Origin: Oscillospiraceae bacterium
GTDB taxonomy: Bacteria; Bacillota; Clostridia; Oscillospirales; WRJC01
Assembly: GCA_009780985.1 (NCBI GenBank)
Contig: WQYZ01000027.1
Coordinates: 1-32,322 of the forward strand
Reading direction: 5' to 3'
Length of the DNA stretch: 32,322 nucleotides
Made by a program: the position numbers and the translations under genes. Every line of letters begins with the position of its first letter. Within the stretch, counting starts at the first letter, position 1. The notes under the pieces were generated by a model. The model saw only the letters and a program-made list of their open reading frames with translations. It had not been told where the DNA came from and searched no databases. Below, piece after piece: positions 1 through 8,072 of the stretch.

Positions 1-2
1 CT

Positions 3-314
3 CCAACGGGTTGTTGACTTTTTGTATCAAGCTGGCTAATTAATTCTTTTAACTCATAAGAAAGATACAATGACAATTATTTTCTTGAAAAGACCGGCAA
101 GACAGTTGATAAATTATGGGAAATGTATATAGACGCGAACAGAACAGATTTCTTTACTTGGATTGAAAAAAATATCAGTTTAACTGTACCGGACAATATA
201 ACCGATAGATTTAGAGCGGGTAAAATCGATAAAAACGACGATAATTATTTTATCGAAAAGACAGGCAAATCAATTGACGACTTGTGGGATATGTATCTGG
301 ACGCGAACAAATAA
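3..314 (+). pseudogene. Remnant of a basic secretory protein (BSP) type peptidase C-terminus, partly duplicated
   Basis: Reading this frame gives a short segment resembling the end of plant/bacterial basic secretory protein peptidases (PF04450): a TDFFTWIEK helix followed by a x-YF-x-E-K-TGK-x-(V/I)D-x-LW tail. The tail occurs twice, at about 66-140 and 237-311, with diverged DNA, so the last part of the domain seems tandemly duplicated. In-frame stops at about 15-17 and 57-59 interrupt the frame upstream. No Shine-Dalgarno sequence precedes the ATG at 123 and the catalytic HExxH region is absent. I read it as a decayed 3' end whose body lies left of the window; a truncated but translated small ORF of 63 codons from 123 cannot be excluded. 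Family assignment rests on the short tail only. Confidence 0.5.
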
Positions 315-347
315 TGCGCTCCCAGAAAATTAGCACACTCTGTGCAA

Positions 348-504
348 GCCCTCTTTCGCAAAGAGGGTGGCACGCGAGAACCCATATATTCCATTACAAA
401 ATTACGTAAAACCCGCGTGACGGGTGTTTGCGTCCATCGCACCGACATCAGATTCGACAAAACACCCGTCGTCTGCGGACGGCACCCTCTTTACTAAAGA
501 GGGC
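348..504. repeat. Palindromic MITE-like intergenic repeat, copy A
   Basis: A 157-bp element begins with GCCCTCTTT-n-AAAGAGGGTGGCAC and ends with the inverted version, GGCACCCTCTTT-n-AAAGAGGGC, so each end is itself a hairpin and the two ends pair with each other. An inner inverted repeat, GACGGGTGTTT at 419-429 and AAACACCCGTC at 460-470, nests inside. A second copy with the same ends and same inner arms lies at 27014-27209. It encodes nothing I can recognise. The structure resembles a non-autonomous miniature inverted-repeat element. Confidence 0.8.
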
Positions 505-567
505 AAGGAGTTAGTTCACGGACAGATATATAAAAATTTTAAAATATAAAAAAAGGAGCAGTTACAA

Positions 568-1029
568 ATGCAAATGAAAGATTTATTGGGAAACAAAAAA
601 GCAGTCGCGCATATATGCCTTGTTGTCAACGACATCGAAAAAACATCGCAGGATTACGCCGATTTTTTCGGCATTGAAAAACCGTCGTGGTTTTGGGCTG
701 GCGGCAAAGAGAAAGAGGGCACAATATATCGCGGCGAATCTACCGACGCCAAGGCAAAATTGGCGTTCCTTACTATCGATACGCTCACTATCGAGCTTAT
801 AGAGCCGGATAACGGTCCGAGCGTATGGCGCGAATTTTTAGACAAATACGGCGAGGGATTTCACCATATCGGATTTAACATCAACGGTATGGAAAAAACT
901 TTATCGCTCATGGGAGAAAATAATATGCCGACGCTTCAAAGAGGCGGCAAAGAAAAAAGCGGCTGGTATTCATACGTGGATACGAGAGATACGCTGAAAG
1001 TAATGATTGAACTTTTAGAGGGATATTAA
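568..1029 (+). CDS. VOC (glyoxalase/bleomycin resistance) family metalloprotein
   Basis: This 153-residue protein has the two-repeat VOC fold of glyoxalase I, methylmalonyl-CoA epimerase and dioxygenase relatives. The four expected metal-ligand positions are visible: His in AHICLVV near residue 16, Glu in TIELIEP near residue 75, His in GFHHIGF near residue 98, and Glu in VMIELLEGY near the C-terminus. The length equals a single-chain VOC enzyme. GGAG at 555-558 lies 9 nt before the ATG, deciding this start over the ATG two codons later. The next gene begins 2 nt after the stop, so the pair is probably co-transcribed. The substrate cannot be read from the sequence; a lactoylglutathione lyase or an epimerase-like role are both possible. 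Confidence 0.85.
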   Translation: MQMKDLLGNKKAVAHICLVVNDIEKTSQDYADFFGIEKPSWFWAGGKEKEGTIYRGESTDAKAKLAFLTIDTLTIELIEPDNGPSVWREFLDKYGEGFHHIGFNINGMEKTLSLMGENNMPTLQRGGKEKSGWYSYVDTRDTLKVMIELLEGY

Positions 1030-1031
1030 AA

Positions 1032-1646
1032 ATGCTGACCGATATAATGTTATTGTCGTCCGGCATACACGGTCGCGAAATGGTCGAAATTATACGCCGA
1101 ACCGGCAGTTACAGGCTCCTTGGTATTATTAGACGAGAAGAAACACAGGAGCAGACGTCGCCCGACGGAGTGCCGATTCTCGGCGGACCGTCGGCATTGC
1201 CGCGCTTTCCGGATACAGCGTTGATTCACGATAACGAGTGGACTTATAATTCAGATGTTTTGGATATTTCCAAACGGTTGATAACTTTGATTGACCCGAC
1301 ATCTTTTGTACATCCGTCGTCTGTTATCAGTCGCGGTTGCGTGATTTACCCGAATTGTTTTATTGGCGCAGAAGCGGCACTCGGCGAAAGCTGTTTCCTG
1401 CTTTCAGGCGCAGTGGTAAACCATAACTGCGTTGTCGGCAAACGTGTCGTTATGGCGACGGGAGCGCATTTAGCCGGCAGTGTGCGGGTAGACGATAACG
1501 CCTACATAGGTCAGGACGCGACAGTGCGTCAGAATTTATCCATCGGCGGCGGCGCGTTAATCGGCATGGGAGCAGTCGTCATAAAATCTGTGCCGGGAAA
1601 CGCGGTTATGGGCGGCAATCCGGCAAAACTGATCAGAATGAAATAA
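1032..1646 (+). CDS. NeuD/PglD-like sugar O-/N-acyltransferase (hexapeptide repeat)
   Basis: The 204-residue product has a short N-terminal Rossmann-like PglD/NeuD domain (GIHGREMVEIIRR near residues 11-23, followed by PILGG near 48-52) and a C-terminal left-handed parallel beta-helix made of hexapeptide repeats (VIYPNCFIG, VVNHNCVVG, NAYIGQDA, ALIGMGAVV) ending in GNPAKLI, the usual close of this family. Members transfer acetyl groups from acetyl-CoA to amino-sugars or sialic acids for surface polysaccharides. No other polysaccharide gene is adjacent, so the acceptor is unknown. It follows the VOC gene by 2 nt with GAGGG upstream in the previous gene's end, and converges on mtnA with only a 2-bp gap and no obvious terminator between them. 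Confidence 0.85.
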   Translation: MLTDIMLLSSGIHGREMVEIIRRTGSYRLLGIIRREETQEQTSPDGVPILGGPSALPRFPDTALIHDNEWTYNSDVLDISKRLITLIDPTSFVHPSSVISRGCVIYPNCFIGAEAALGESCFLLSGAVVNHNCVVGKRVVMATGAHLAGSVRVDDNAYIGQDATVRQNLSIGGGALIGMGAVVIKSVPGNAVMGGNPAKLIRMK

Positions 1647-1648
1647 TT

Positions 1649-2719
1649 TTATATCTTTTTTGCAAATATCTCCCTTAAACTTTCCGTATACGGCGGACGG
1701 GCAATTCCGTATTCGGTAATAATAGCGGTAATCAATTCGTTGTCCGCAAAATCGAACGCGGGATTATATACTTTTACGCCCTCCGGCGCCATGCGCTTTT
1801 TATACCACATTTCTGTAACTTCGTGCGCCGGACGCTCCTCAATCGGGATATCCTCGCCTTTTTCTATGCTCATATCTATCGTGGAAGTAGGCGCGCAGAC
1901 ATAAAACGGTATGCCGTAATATTTCGCCAATATCGCCACGCCGGACGTCCCTATCTTGTTGCATGCGTCGCCGTTCGCCGCGACCCGGTCGCACCCTACG
2001 AATATTGCCTGCACCCACCCGTTTTTCATCACTTGGGACGCCATATTGTCGCATATAACGGTAGTATCTATGCCGTGCGAATGTAATTCAAACGCCGAAA
2101 GCCGCGCGCCTTGCAGTAATGGACGCGTTTCGTCAGTAAACACCTTGAACCTGTACCCTTTCTCATGTCCTATATGAACCGGAGCGAGGGCGGTTCCGTA
2201 TTTTGCGGTGGCAAGCTGACCTGCGTTGCAGTGAGTCAGTATACCGTCGCCGTCTTTTATAAGGATTAACCCGTATTCGCCTATAGCTCTGCATACGCGT
2301 ATATCTTCTTCTTTTATATTTATTGCCTCGTCATGCAGAAGAGATTTTATTCGCGCAATCGGCAGTGATTTGTTATTGAGAACAACTTTTTCCATGCGGT
2401 CAAGCGCCCAAAACAGGTTGACGGCGGTGGGACGCGAAGATGCAAGATAATCCTTCGCCGCTTTGAATCGCGTGTAAAATTCATCGAAAACCGGCGTATC
2501 AATAGCTTTCGCCGCGAGATAAACCCCGATAGCCGCCGCCACCCCGATAGCGGGCGCGCCGCGCACCTGCAATAAATATATCGCGTTCCAGATGTCTTTT
2601 TGCTCGGTCAATGACAGCGCTTCTATCTCATTCGGCAGTTTTGTCTGGTTCAATATAACAAGCGCGCTTTTAGCGTCGTCTAAATCGACTGTTTCATAAT
2701 TCATTATATTATCGCTCAT
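1649..2719 (-). CDS. mtnA: S-methyl-5-thioribose-1-phosphate isomerase MtnA
   Basis: MtnA converts 5-methylthioribose-1-phosphate (and 5-deoxyribose-1-phosphate) to the ribulose-1-phosphate form in the cytoplasm. At 356 residues it has the normal family length. Visible signatures are RGAPAIGV near residues 53-60, the catalytic Cys164 in [10 protein letters not shown] and the catalytic Asp244 in [10 protein letters not shown]; their 80-residue spacing equals that of Cys160/Asp240 in the Bacillus subtilis enzyme. The start ATG overlaps the stop of the upstream aldolase-kinase fusion as ATGA, so translation is likely coupled and the three steps kinase, isomerase and aldolase are made together. 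mtnB, mtnC, mtnD and mtnW homologues are not in this window, which favours the DHAP shunt over the classical methionine salvage route. Confidence 0.95.
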   Translation of the reverse strand: MSDNIMNYETVDLDDAKSALVILNQTKLPNEIEALSLTEQKDIWNAIYLLQVRGAPAIGVAAAIGVYLAAKAIDTPVFDEFYTRFKAAKDYLASSRPTAVNLFWALDRMEKVVLNNKSLPIARIKSLLHDEAINIKEEDIRVCRAIGEYGLILIKDGDGILTHCNAGQLATAKYGTALAPVHIGHEKGYRFKVFTDETRPLLQGARLSAFELHSHGIDTTVICDNMASQVMKNGWVQAIFVGCDRVAANGDACNKIGTSGVAILAKYYGIPFYVCAPTSTIDMSIEKGEDIPIEERPAHEVTEMWYKKRMAPEGVKVYNPAFDFADNELITAIITEYGIARPPYTESLREIFAKKI

Positions 2720-4692
2720 GCGTTTTCCCCCGTTTCAGTTTCCATTCCGGTTTTTGCATTTTCTACGGCGCGCGTCAGCGCGGCGGCGAAATCTGCGCCG
2801 GTCATAAATTTTGTGCGGTTAATTATCAAATCTTTTGCACACAGAACATTTACGCGCTCCGCAAACGCGCGTTTCTTTTCGTCCGCGATTGACGTGACGT
2901 CTTTTACCTGAGCCATGCCTACGGTGCGCCGTATAAGTTCTGTGCCCGCATATCCCGCTGTGTCAGCTATTATACCGTCAAGATAATACTCTTTAAATCC
3001 CTCAGCTTTTGTCATAACGTCTGTTATACAATCGTCATAACAGGCAAGAAACTTTTCATTGAATTGGTCTATTACGTCGGCGACAGTTTTTAAAATCCAG
3101 CCGCAGAATTCTTTATTGCCTGCCGCGTTACCATTATCCCACGCAAAAAACAGGTTCGCGATGACATTGCCGATATCGTAGCCCATAGGACCGTAAAAAG
3201 CAAATTCCGGGTCGAATATGCGCGTGCCGTCTTTTTTAACAAATATAGAGCCTGTATGCAGGTCGCCGTGAATCAATGCCTGAGCGTTATTCATAAAATT
3301 GAATTTAAGTTTGGCTGTTTCAAAATGCAGTATTTTATCTTCATACAGTTCTTTTTTCATAAATTCAAAATTCGGGGCAAAAACTTTGTTGCGTCCGTTT
3401 ATATCGTTGTACGGCTCGGTAAATACAAGGTCTTCCGTTATCTCGCATAACTCAGGGTTTATAAAACTCTTGACGAGTTCTTTTTTCGCCTTATGCTCCA
3501 TGATTATATCCGTTGTTCTGAGCAGAGTGTTTACCATATATGTAGTAATATCGTCGGCAAAACGCGGGAATATCTTATGTTCCATCAGCGCGTATCTCAT
3601 AAGTTCATAATCCGACAGGTCTTCCATAGCGCAGGCGCACATAACAGTATCATAAAAATATATCTTCGGAACCAAGCCCGGCGCATATTCGTCCTGTAAT
3701 TTTAAAATTTCGGATTCTATGCGATTTCGGTCTGTGGATATTTTCATATCCGCAGAGATGCGCAGTTCTGTTCCAGCCTGTTTTACGATAATTGATTTTC
3801 CGCTTGATTTTTCCTCAACTCGGAACACATAGTTCAGATTGCCGTCGCCTATCTCTTTAACCGCAAGTATGCCGTCATGCCAGAAATCTCCCATTTTCTC
3901 TTTTGCGTATTCGGCAACGTCTATTTCTTTCATAAGAAAGTATTTTTCAAATTTTGCATTTTTTATTCCGCATCCGGATACTACATCTTCGAGATTTGCG
4001 GCGTCCGGCACTCCGGCAGGTGTTCCTCCCGAAGTTACTCCCAGGCTTTCCCTTATTTTCAATAATTCCCCTATCTGTCCGAAACTTAATACGTTTGACT
4101 TGCCTATGTTGTTCATATATGTCAGTATTGTAGCGTAATTTTCCATAGCTTCCAAGCGGTAAAACGCCTCCGTAAGAGTTCTTCCCCACGACACTGCGCC
4201 GTGATTGCCGAGCAGCAGAGCGTTGTAATCCCTGCAGTACGGCGCGATTGAATCGGGTATGCCCTGCGAGCCGGGGGTTTCATAGTGCACGCACGGAACA
4301 ACGCCGAGATTTACCACCGCTTCGGGATATATCGCTTTATCCAGCGCGATACCCGCAATCGCGAACGCTGTGCAGACAGGCGGGTGCGCGTGGGCGACGC
4401 CCATTACTTCCGGGTTCTCTTTATATATGCGTATGTGCATTTTTATCTCGGAGGACGGCAATAAATCCCCCGCGCTTATCACTGTGCCTTCAAGGCGCAT
4501 TTTGACGAGCATTTCCTCCGTCATATAACCTTTTGACACTCCTGTGGGCGTCGTCCAGATTATATCGTCGTCAACCCGGCAGCTTATATTGCCGTCATTG
4601 GCGGCGACAAAATTTCTTATATACATTCTCTGTCCGATATCCAATATCATCTTTTTTGCCTCGGCATCGGTAGGATATATTTTCTTCATCAT
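2716..4692 (-). CDS. mtnK: Fused class II aldolase / S-methyl-5-thioribose kinase (DHAP-shunt bifunctional enzyme)
   Basis: Two enzymes in one chain of about 658 residues (positions here count from a TTG four codons upstream at 4704). Residues 7-200 form a FucA-type class II aldolase: catalytic Glu86 in SSEIKMH, zinc ligands His105 and His107 in AHAHPP, and His168 in GNHGAVSWG. Spacings 19 and 61 equal those of Glu73, His92, His94 and His155 of E. coli FucA. A linker of about 50 residues leads to an MtnK kinase: glycine-rich [11 protein letters not shown] at 284-294, IIVKQ lysine near 308, catalytic HGDLHTGSI (Asp481) and metal-binding FDPE at 497-500. The predicted reactions are phosphorylation of methylthioribose or 5-deoxyribose and cleavage of the ribulose-1-phosphate made by MtnA to DHAP plus aldehyde. 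GGAG sits 6 nt before the ATG at 4692, so that start is preferred to the TTG. It overlaps mtnA by 4 nt. Confidence 0.9.
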   Translation of the reverse strand: MMKKIYPTDAEAKKMILDIGQRMYIRNFVAANDGNISCRVDDDIIWTTPTGVSKGYMTEEMLVKMRLEGTVISAGDLLPSSEIKMHIRIYKENPEVMGVAHAHPPVCTAFAIAGIALDKAIYPEAVVNLGVVPCVHYETPGSQGIPDSIAPYCRDYNALLLGNHGAVSWGRTLTEAFYRLEAMENYATILTYMNNIGKSNVLSFGQIGELLKIRESLGVTSGGTPAGVPDAANLEDVVSGCGIKNAKFEKYFLMKEIDVAEYAKEKMGDFWHDGILAVKEIGDGNLNYVFRVEEKSSGKSIIVKQAGTELRISADMKISTDRNRIESEILKLQDEYAPGLVPKIYFYDTVMCACAMEDLSDYELMRYALMEHKIFPRFADDITTYMVNTLLRTTDIIMEHKAKKELVKSFINPELCEITEDLVFTEPYNDINGRNKVFAPNFEFMKKELYEDKILHFETAKLKFNFMNNAQALIHGDLHTGSIFVKKDGTRIFDPEFAFYGPMGYDIGNVIANLFFAWDNGNAAGNKEFCGWILKTVADVIDQFNEKFLACYDDCITDVMTKAEGFKEYYLDGIIADTAGYAGTELIRRTVGMAQVKDVTSIADEKKRAFAERVNVLCAKDLIINRTKFMTGADFAAALTRAVENAKTGMETETGENA

Positions 4693-4721
4693 ATTTTTCT
4701 CCAAATCTATAAAATTTTTTA

Positions 4722-6533
4722 TTATTTATACAACGGATAACATGTGAAATAACTGCCAGTTTCAACTTCAAAATACGGCATATATACTATATTGTCACAG
4801 CCTTTGATATTATATGTCAGGGGCTTTTTATCTTTTACAAGCCACGATTTAAAGTCTTTCGGGTCGGGGCTCAGCCTGAAAAAATCAAGATAATTGCCGC
4901 CGCCGTTATTTCCGGTATTTTCTGTCTTGTCTTTTAATACGGCAGACATCAGAAGCGGTCCGTATTCAAGAGCATATCTGTCAAAACCTTCAACCTGTTC
5001 AACCCCTGTGTATTTTATAAGATTCCACTTGAAGCGCAGTTCAAATTCTATAGTATTATCTGCTTTATCCGCTCCGCTTTCCCAAATTTTCTCTATACAA
5101 AAATATGTGCCGGGTTTTCCACAGTATTTTTCGCTCCCGTTCATAACCTCGACGTCCCCGTCAGCCCATGACGGCATGCGCAGCATAACCTTGAATTTCT
5201 CGCTCTTTTCACACGATATATTTACAGTCACTTTGCCATTGTACGGCATATCTGATATTTGCGTGATATTTACGGTATTGTTTTCACGCTCCCACGTAAA
5301 TTCGGACGAACTATATATGTCTAAATAAACGGAGTCTTCGTTTACAGAATATAAAAATTCAGGAAGCATACCGAAAAGCCGCGTCCCTACCCCGCAGCAA
5401 CAGTGCACAAGCCCGCCGTGCGTATGACCGCCCGCGGCGCGTTCTCCCTCAAGCCATGCGAAATACCGTATAGCTTTATCGCCGTCCTGATTCGCTATGG
5501 CTATGTTGTACAGTGATTTTTCTATTTCGTTCACGTACTTTTCCTCGTCCGGGTACAGCCGGTGAAAACGCTGGTTCAGCCATATCCAGAACGCAGTACA
5601 GCACAGTTCGTTGTATGCTCTCGGAGGCGTAAGCCATGTGCAACCCGGCGTCGAAGTTTCAAATTCGCACATCACTATTCCGCCGCCCGCGTGCTGCCAG
5701 TCTTTTTTGTACGCCTCGTAAAAAGCATTCACCGCGTTGATATAATAGTAATTCCCCGTTGCTTTGTATAAATCGAGATAACCCTCGAACGCTTCTATTT
5801 CCGTTCCGTGCGGGTGCGGCTCGTATCCATGCTGACGGCGGGTTTGAACAACATCTTTTTCGCCCATGATATACTGCCCCAGACGCCATGTTTCCTCATA
5901 ATATTTCTGCGTTATCTCAATGTCTTTTTTACTCCCGAATGGTGTGTTGTACACAAACGGACTGCACACAACTCCCTGAAAAGCGAGGCTGAGATATTTT
6001 ATAACAGGCAAATCCCCGCACTCATTATTGAACCAGTTCTGCCAGCTTTTCAGCAGTATTCCTGCGTCTTTGTTTCCCGAAAGGTATGCGGCATACAATC
6101 CGTATGTAACCCAGATGCGCACATAATGCGGATATTCTTTTGTCGCGAACAGTTCCCGCTCGATAGCCATGATATAGCCGTCATTGTCTCCGCAGTCTTT
6201 TATTTCGGATATGATAAAATCCACAATTTTGCGTAATTTTTCGTCATTAGTCCACCTCAAGGCGTTTCCGGCTCCCATTAGTATAAGCCCCGCGGTCTGA
6301 CCGTGAAGATTATCTTCGAAATGCCCATGGTACGGCTCTCCCGGGGCGTATTTCCCCGCGCGTTTCCTGAACCAGTACAATGCGGAATCAATATTTATAG
6401 TCTGCAAATATTTTATGTTGTTTTCAAAAACACGGCTGAATAAGCCGGCGTTGAGTTTTACTCCGTTTAATGGAGTGAAGATTTTATCTTTGACTTTATT
6501 GTTTTCATTATTATTATAAATCTGCGGTTTCAT
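4722..6533 (-). CDS. GH127 beta-L-arabinofuranosidase-like glycoside hydrolase
   Basis: The product (about 603 residues) matches the GH127/DUF1680 family, (alpha/alpha)6-barrel enzymes that release L-arabinofuranose by a cysteine nucleophile held by zinc. Counting from the upstream ATG at 6554, the zinc/catalytic set is visible as Glu316 and Cys318 in YNELCC and the cysteines 385-387 in HCCCGVGTR, matching the E-x-C and CC pattern of Bifidobacterium HypBA1. No signal peptide is seen, so it acts in the cytoplasm on imported oligosaccharides. Two starts are possible; ATG at 6533 is preferred because the promoter at 6570-6598 would leave almost no leader for the ATG at 6554, while AGGGG lies 13 nt before 6533. 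It is first in the operon with the aldolase-kinase (29-nt gap to that ATG) and mtnA. Its functional link to them is unclear. Confidence 0.88.
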   Translation of the reverse strand: MKPQIYNNNENNKVKDKIFTPLNGVKLNAGLFSRVFENNIKYLQTINIDSALYWFRKRAGKYAPGEPYHGHFEDNLHGQTAGLILMGAGNALRWTNDEKLRKIVDFIISEIKDCGDNDGYIMAIERELFATKEYPHYVRIWVTYGLYAAYLSGNKDAGILLKSWQNWFNNECGDLPVIKYLSLAFQGVVCSPFVYNTPFGSKKDIEITQKYYEETWRLGQYIMGEKDVVQTRRQHGYEPHPHGTEIEAFEGYLDLYKATGNYYYINAVNAFYEAYKKDWQHAGGGIVMCEFETSTPGCTWLTPPRAYNELCCTAFWIWLNQRFHRLYPDEEKYVNEIEKSLYNIAIANQDGDKAIRYFAWLEGERAAGGHTHGGLVHCCCGVGTRLFGMLPEFLYSVNEDSVYLDIYSSSEFTWERENNTVNITQISDMPYNGKVTVNISCEKSEKFKVMLRMPSWADGDVEVMNGSEKYCGKPGTYFCIEKIWESGADKADNTIEFELRFKWNLIKYTGVEQVEGFDRYALEYGPLLMSAVLKDKTENTGNNGGGNYLDFFRLSPDPKDFKSWLVKDKKPLTYNIKGCDNIVYMPYFEVETGSYFTCYPLYK

Positions 6534-6569
6534 AAATACATCATATCCCCTCATAATTTAATAATAAAT

Positions 6570-6598
6570 ATTATAGTATAAATAAAAAAAGAAATCAA
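6570..6598 (-). promoter_or_regulatory. SigmaA-type promoter for the GH127/aldolase-kinase/mtnA operon
   Basis: On the minus strand TTGATT (6593-6598) and TATAAT (6570-6575) are separated by 17 bp. The transcription start would fall near 6563, which supports the GH127 start at 6533. Confidence 0.65.
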
Positions 6599-6637
6599 GC
6601 AATTTATTGAAGTAAATGCAAAATTTACAAAAAGCAA

Positions 6638-6666
6638 TTTAATTTGCCGGAAATATCATATATAAT
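6638..6666 (+). promoter_or_regulatory. Probable promoter of the Nudix gene at 6696
   Basis: A perfect TATAAT lies at 6661-6666, about 30 nt before the ATG; the -35 region at 17-bp spacing (TTTAAT) is weak. It is divergent from the operon promoter at 6570-6598. Confidence 0.4.
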
Positions 6667-6695
6667 GTAACAAAATACGACAAAGGAGATTTTAT

Positions 6696-7175
6696 ATGAG
6701 TATCAGAAGTACCGCTAAAGCTGTCATAATAAAAGACGGGAAAATATTGTTAAACAAATGCCGCGACGCAAAGAACGGCGATTACTATTCGTTGCCTGGA
6801 GGCGGACAGCATCAGTATGAAACTTTGCATGAAGCATTAATCCGCGAATGTTTGGAAGAAACGGGATATACAGTAATTCCCGTAAGATTTGCGGCTCTAT
6901 GCGAAGAAATCTGCATGAGTGAAGAATACAGGGAAAAATATCCTGAATATGCTCATAAAATGTATCACATTTTTATATGCGGATTGTCGGACGAAGATGT
7001 AAAAACGCCGACTGAAAAAGACGATATGCAGGAAAACAGCGAATGGATCGGAATAGATTCTTTAGAGGATATAAGAATTCTTCCAATAGTTTTAGGCAGC
7101 AATATTCGCGGCATAATTGACAATACCTCGCCATTTTTTTTAGGGTCGGAGCATATTGATTTTAACCACGGCTGA
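6696..7175 (+). CDS. Nudix hydrolase
   Basis: A 159-residue Nudix protein. The Nudix box is complete at about residues 36-58: Gly36, Glu42, then R50-E-x-x-E54-E55-x-G57 (GGGQHQYETLHEAL followed by RECLEETGY). These residues bind the metal that drives hydrolysis of a nucleoside diphosphate linked to another group. The substrate is not predictable; the protein could be a housecleaning NTP or ADP-sugar pyrophosphatase. AAAGGAG precedes the ATG at a normal distance and a TATAAT lies about 30 nt upstream. It is divergently arranged from the GH127 operon. It is one of three Nudix genes in the window, and the three boxes differ enough that they are not recent duplicates. Confidence 0.9.
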   Translation: MSIRSTAKAVIIKDGKILLNKCRDAKNGDYYSLPGGGQHQYETLHEALIRECLEETGYTVIPVRFAALCEEICMSEEYREKYPEYAHKMYHIFICGLSDEDVKTPTEKDDMQENSEWIGIDSLEDIRILPIVLGSNIRGIIDNTSPFFLGSEHIDFNHG

Positions 7176-7252
7176 AAGTCTGTTGCAATTTGCATATATA
7201 TTTTGATTAAAAGAAAAAATAAATGATAATGATGATGAGGAGGATTTTAATT

Positions 7253-7942
7253 ATGTTATATATGCCATTTGATTCGTTATATCTTTACTTGGTATTGCCT
7301 GCGCTGATTTTTTCGATATGGGCGCAATCCAGAGTGACAGGCAGTTTTAAAAAATATTCTGCCCAAAGAACAGTAAACGGTATAACCGGAGCGGAAGCCG
7401 CGAGAGAGGTGTTGAGGAGAGCCGGAGTGTCCGACGTTCAAATCCAACGGGTGAGCGGAAATCTGACCGACAACTTCGATCCCCGAACCAACGTCATACG
7501 GTTGTCTGAGAAGGTATATGACGCGGCTTCCGTTGCCGCAGTCGGCGTGGCGGCTCATGAAGCGGGTCACGCGGTTCAATATGCCATCGGTTACAGCCCA
7601 ATGAAAGTCCGTTCGGCAATCATCCCCGTTACAAATATCGGCTCGAAATTATCCATACCGCTTGTTCTGCTGGGAATTATATTCAGTATGCCGGGGCTTA
7701 TAGATATAGGCATAATTCTGTTCGGCGCGGTAGTGGTATTTCAGTTGGTTACGCTGCCTGTGGAGTTTAACGCGTCGCGCCGCGCTATAGAAGTTTTAAG
7801 CGAATCAGGGTTATTAACCGGCGACGAATTGCCGTCCGCGAAGAAAGTGCTGTCGGCAGCCGCTCTGACTTATGTCGGCGCACTGGCTGTATCTCTGGCA
7901 CAGCTCATACGTCTTATCGCTATTTCAAGAAACCGCCGGTGA
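7253..7942 (+). CDS. Membrane-embedded zinc metallopeptidase, YugP type (PF04298)
   Basis: This protein of about 229 residues matches the Zn_peptidase_2/YugP family. An N-terminal membrane segment (about residues 6-20) precedes a cytoplasmic catalytic part with the HEAGH zinc motif at residues 102-106, followed by two or three hydrophobic helices (about residues 128-165 and 200-222). The EFNASRRA sequence after the second hydrophobic stretch is typical of the family and may give the third metal ligand. GAGGAGG at 7237-7243 places the start at 7253, not at the in-frame ATG at 7223, which lies upstream of this ribosome binding site. The physiological substrate of the family is not well known. 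It sits between a Nudix gene and the alcohol dehydrogenase, apparently monocistronic. Confidence 0.9.
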   Translation: MLYMPFDSLYLYLVLPALIFSIWAQSRVTGSFKKYSAQRTVNGITGAEAAREVLRRAGVSDVQIQRVSGNLTDNFDPRTNVIRLSEKVYDAASVAAVGVAAHEAGHAVQYAIGYSPMKVRSAIIPVTNIGSKLSIPLVLLGIIFSMPGLIDIGIILFGAVVVFQLVTLPVEFNASRRAIEVLSESGLLTGDELPSAKKVLSAAALTYVGALAVSLAQLIRLIAISRNRR

Positions 7943-7985
7943 TATGAAATTCATTTAATCAGAAGCTATAATTTCAGAAAAATTC

Positions 7986-8035
7986 TTGACTTCGTTTGGA
8001 ATAACGTGTATAATGTATGACAGAATATTACACGT
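7986..8035 (+). promoter_or_regulatory. Promoter and putative operator of the iron alcohol dehydrogenase
   Basis: TTGACT (7986-7991) and TATAAT (8009-8014) are spaced 17 bp. An inverted repeat, ACGTGTA at 8004-8010 and TACACGT at 8029-8035, overlaps the -10 element and the start of transcription, the expected place for a repressor site. It does not match the Rex operator consensus. The regulator is unknown. Confidence 0.6.
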
Positions 8036-8072
8036 TTAATTTATTAAATATTATTATAAGGATGGTGCGAAT

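Noticed and set aside
348-504. CRISPR array
   Set aside because: Repeats are inverted, not direct with regular spacers, and no cas gene is present anywhere in the window.
2716-4692. N-terminal domain as MtnB (methylthioribulose-1-phosphate dehydratase), suggested by the mtnA/mtnK context
   Set aside because: The catalytic Glu lies 19 residues before the HxH as in FucA, whereas in MtnB it follows the HxH; downstream salvage genes are also missing here.
6534-6695. SAM riboswitch ahead of the mtnA operon
   Set aside because: The promoter lies too close to the first gene; the leader is about 30 nt and has no room for a riboswitch.
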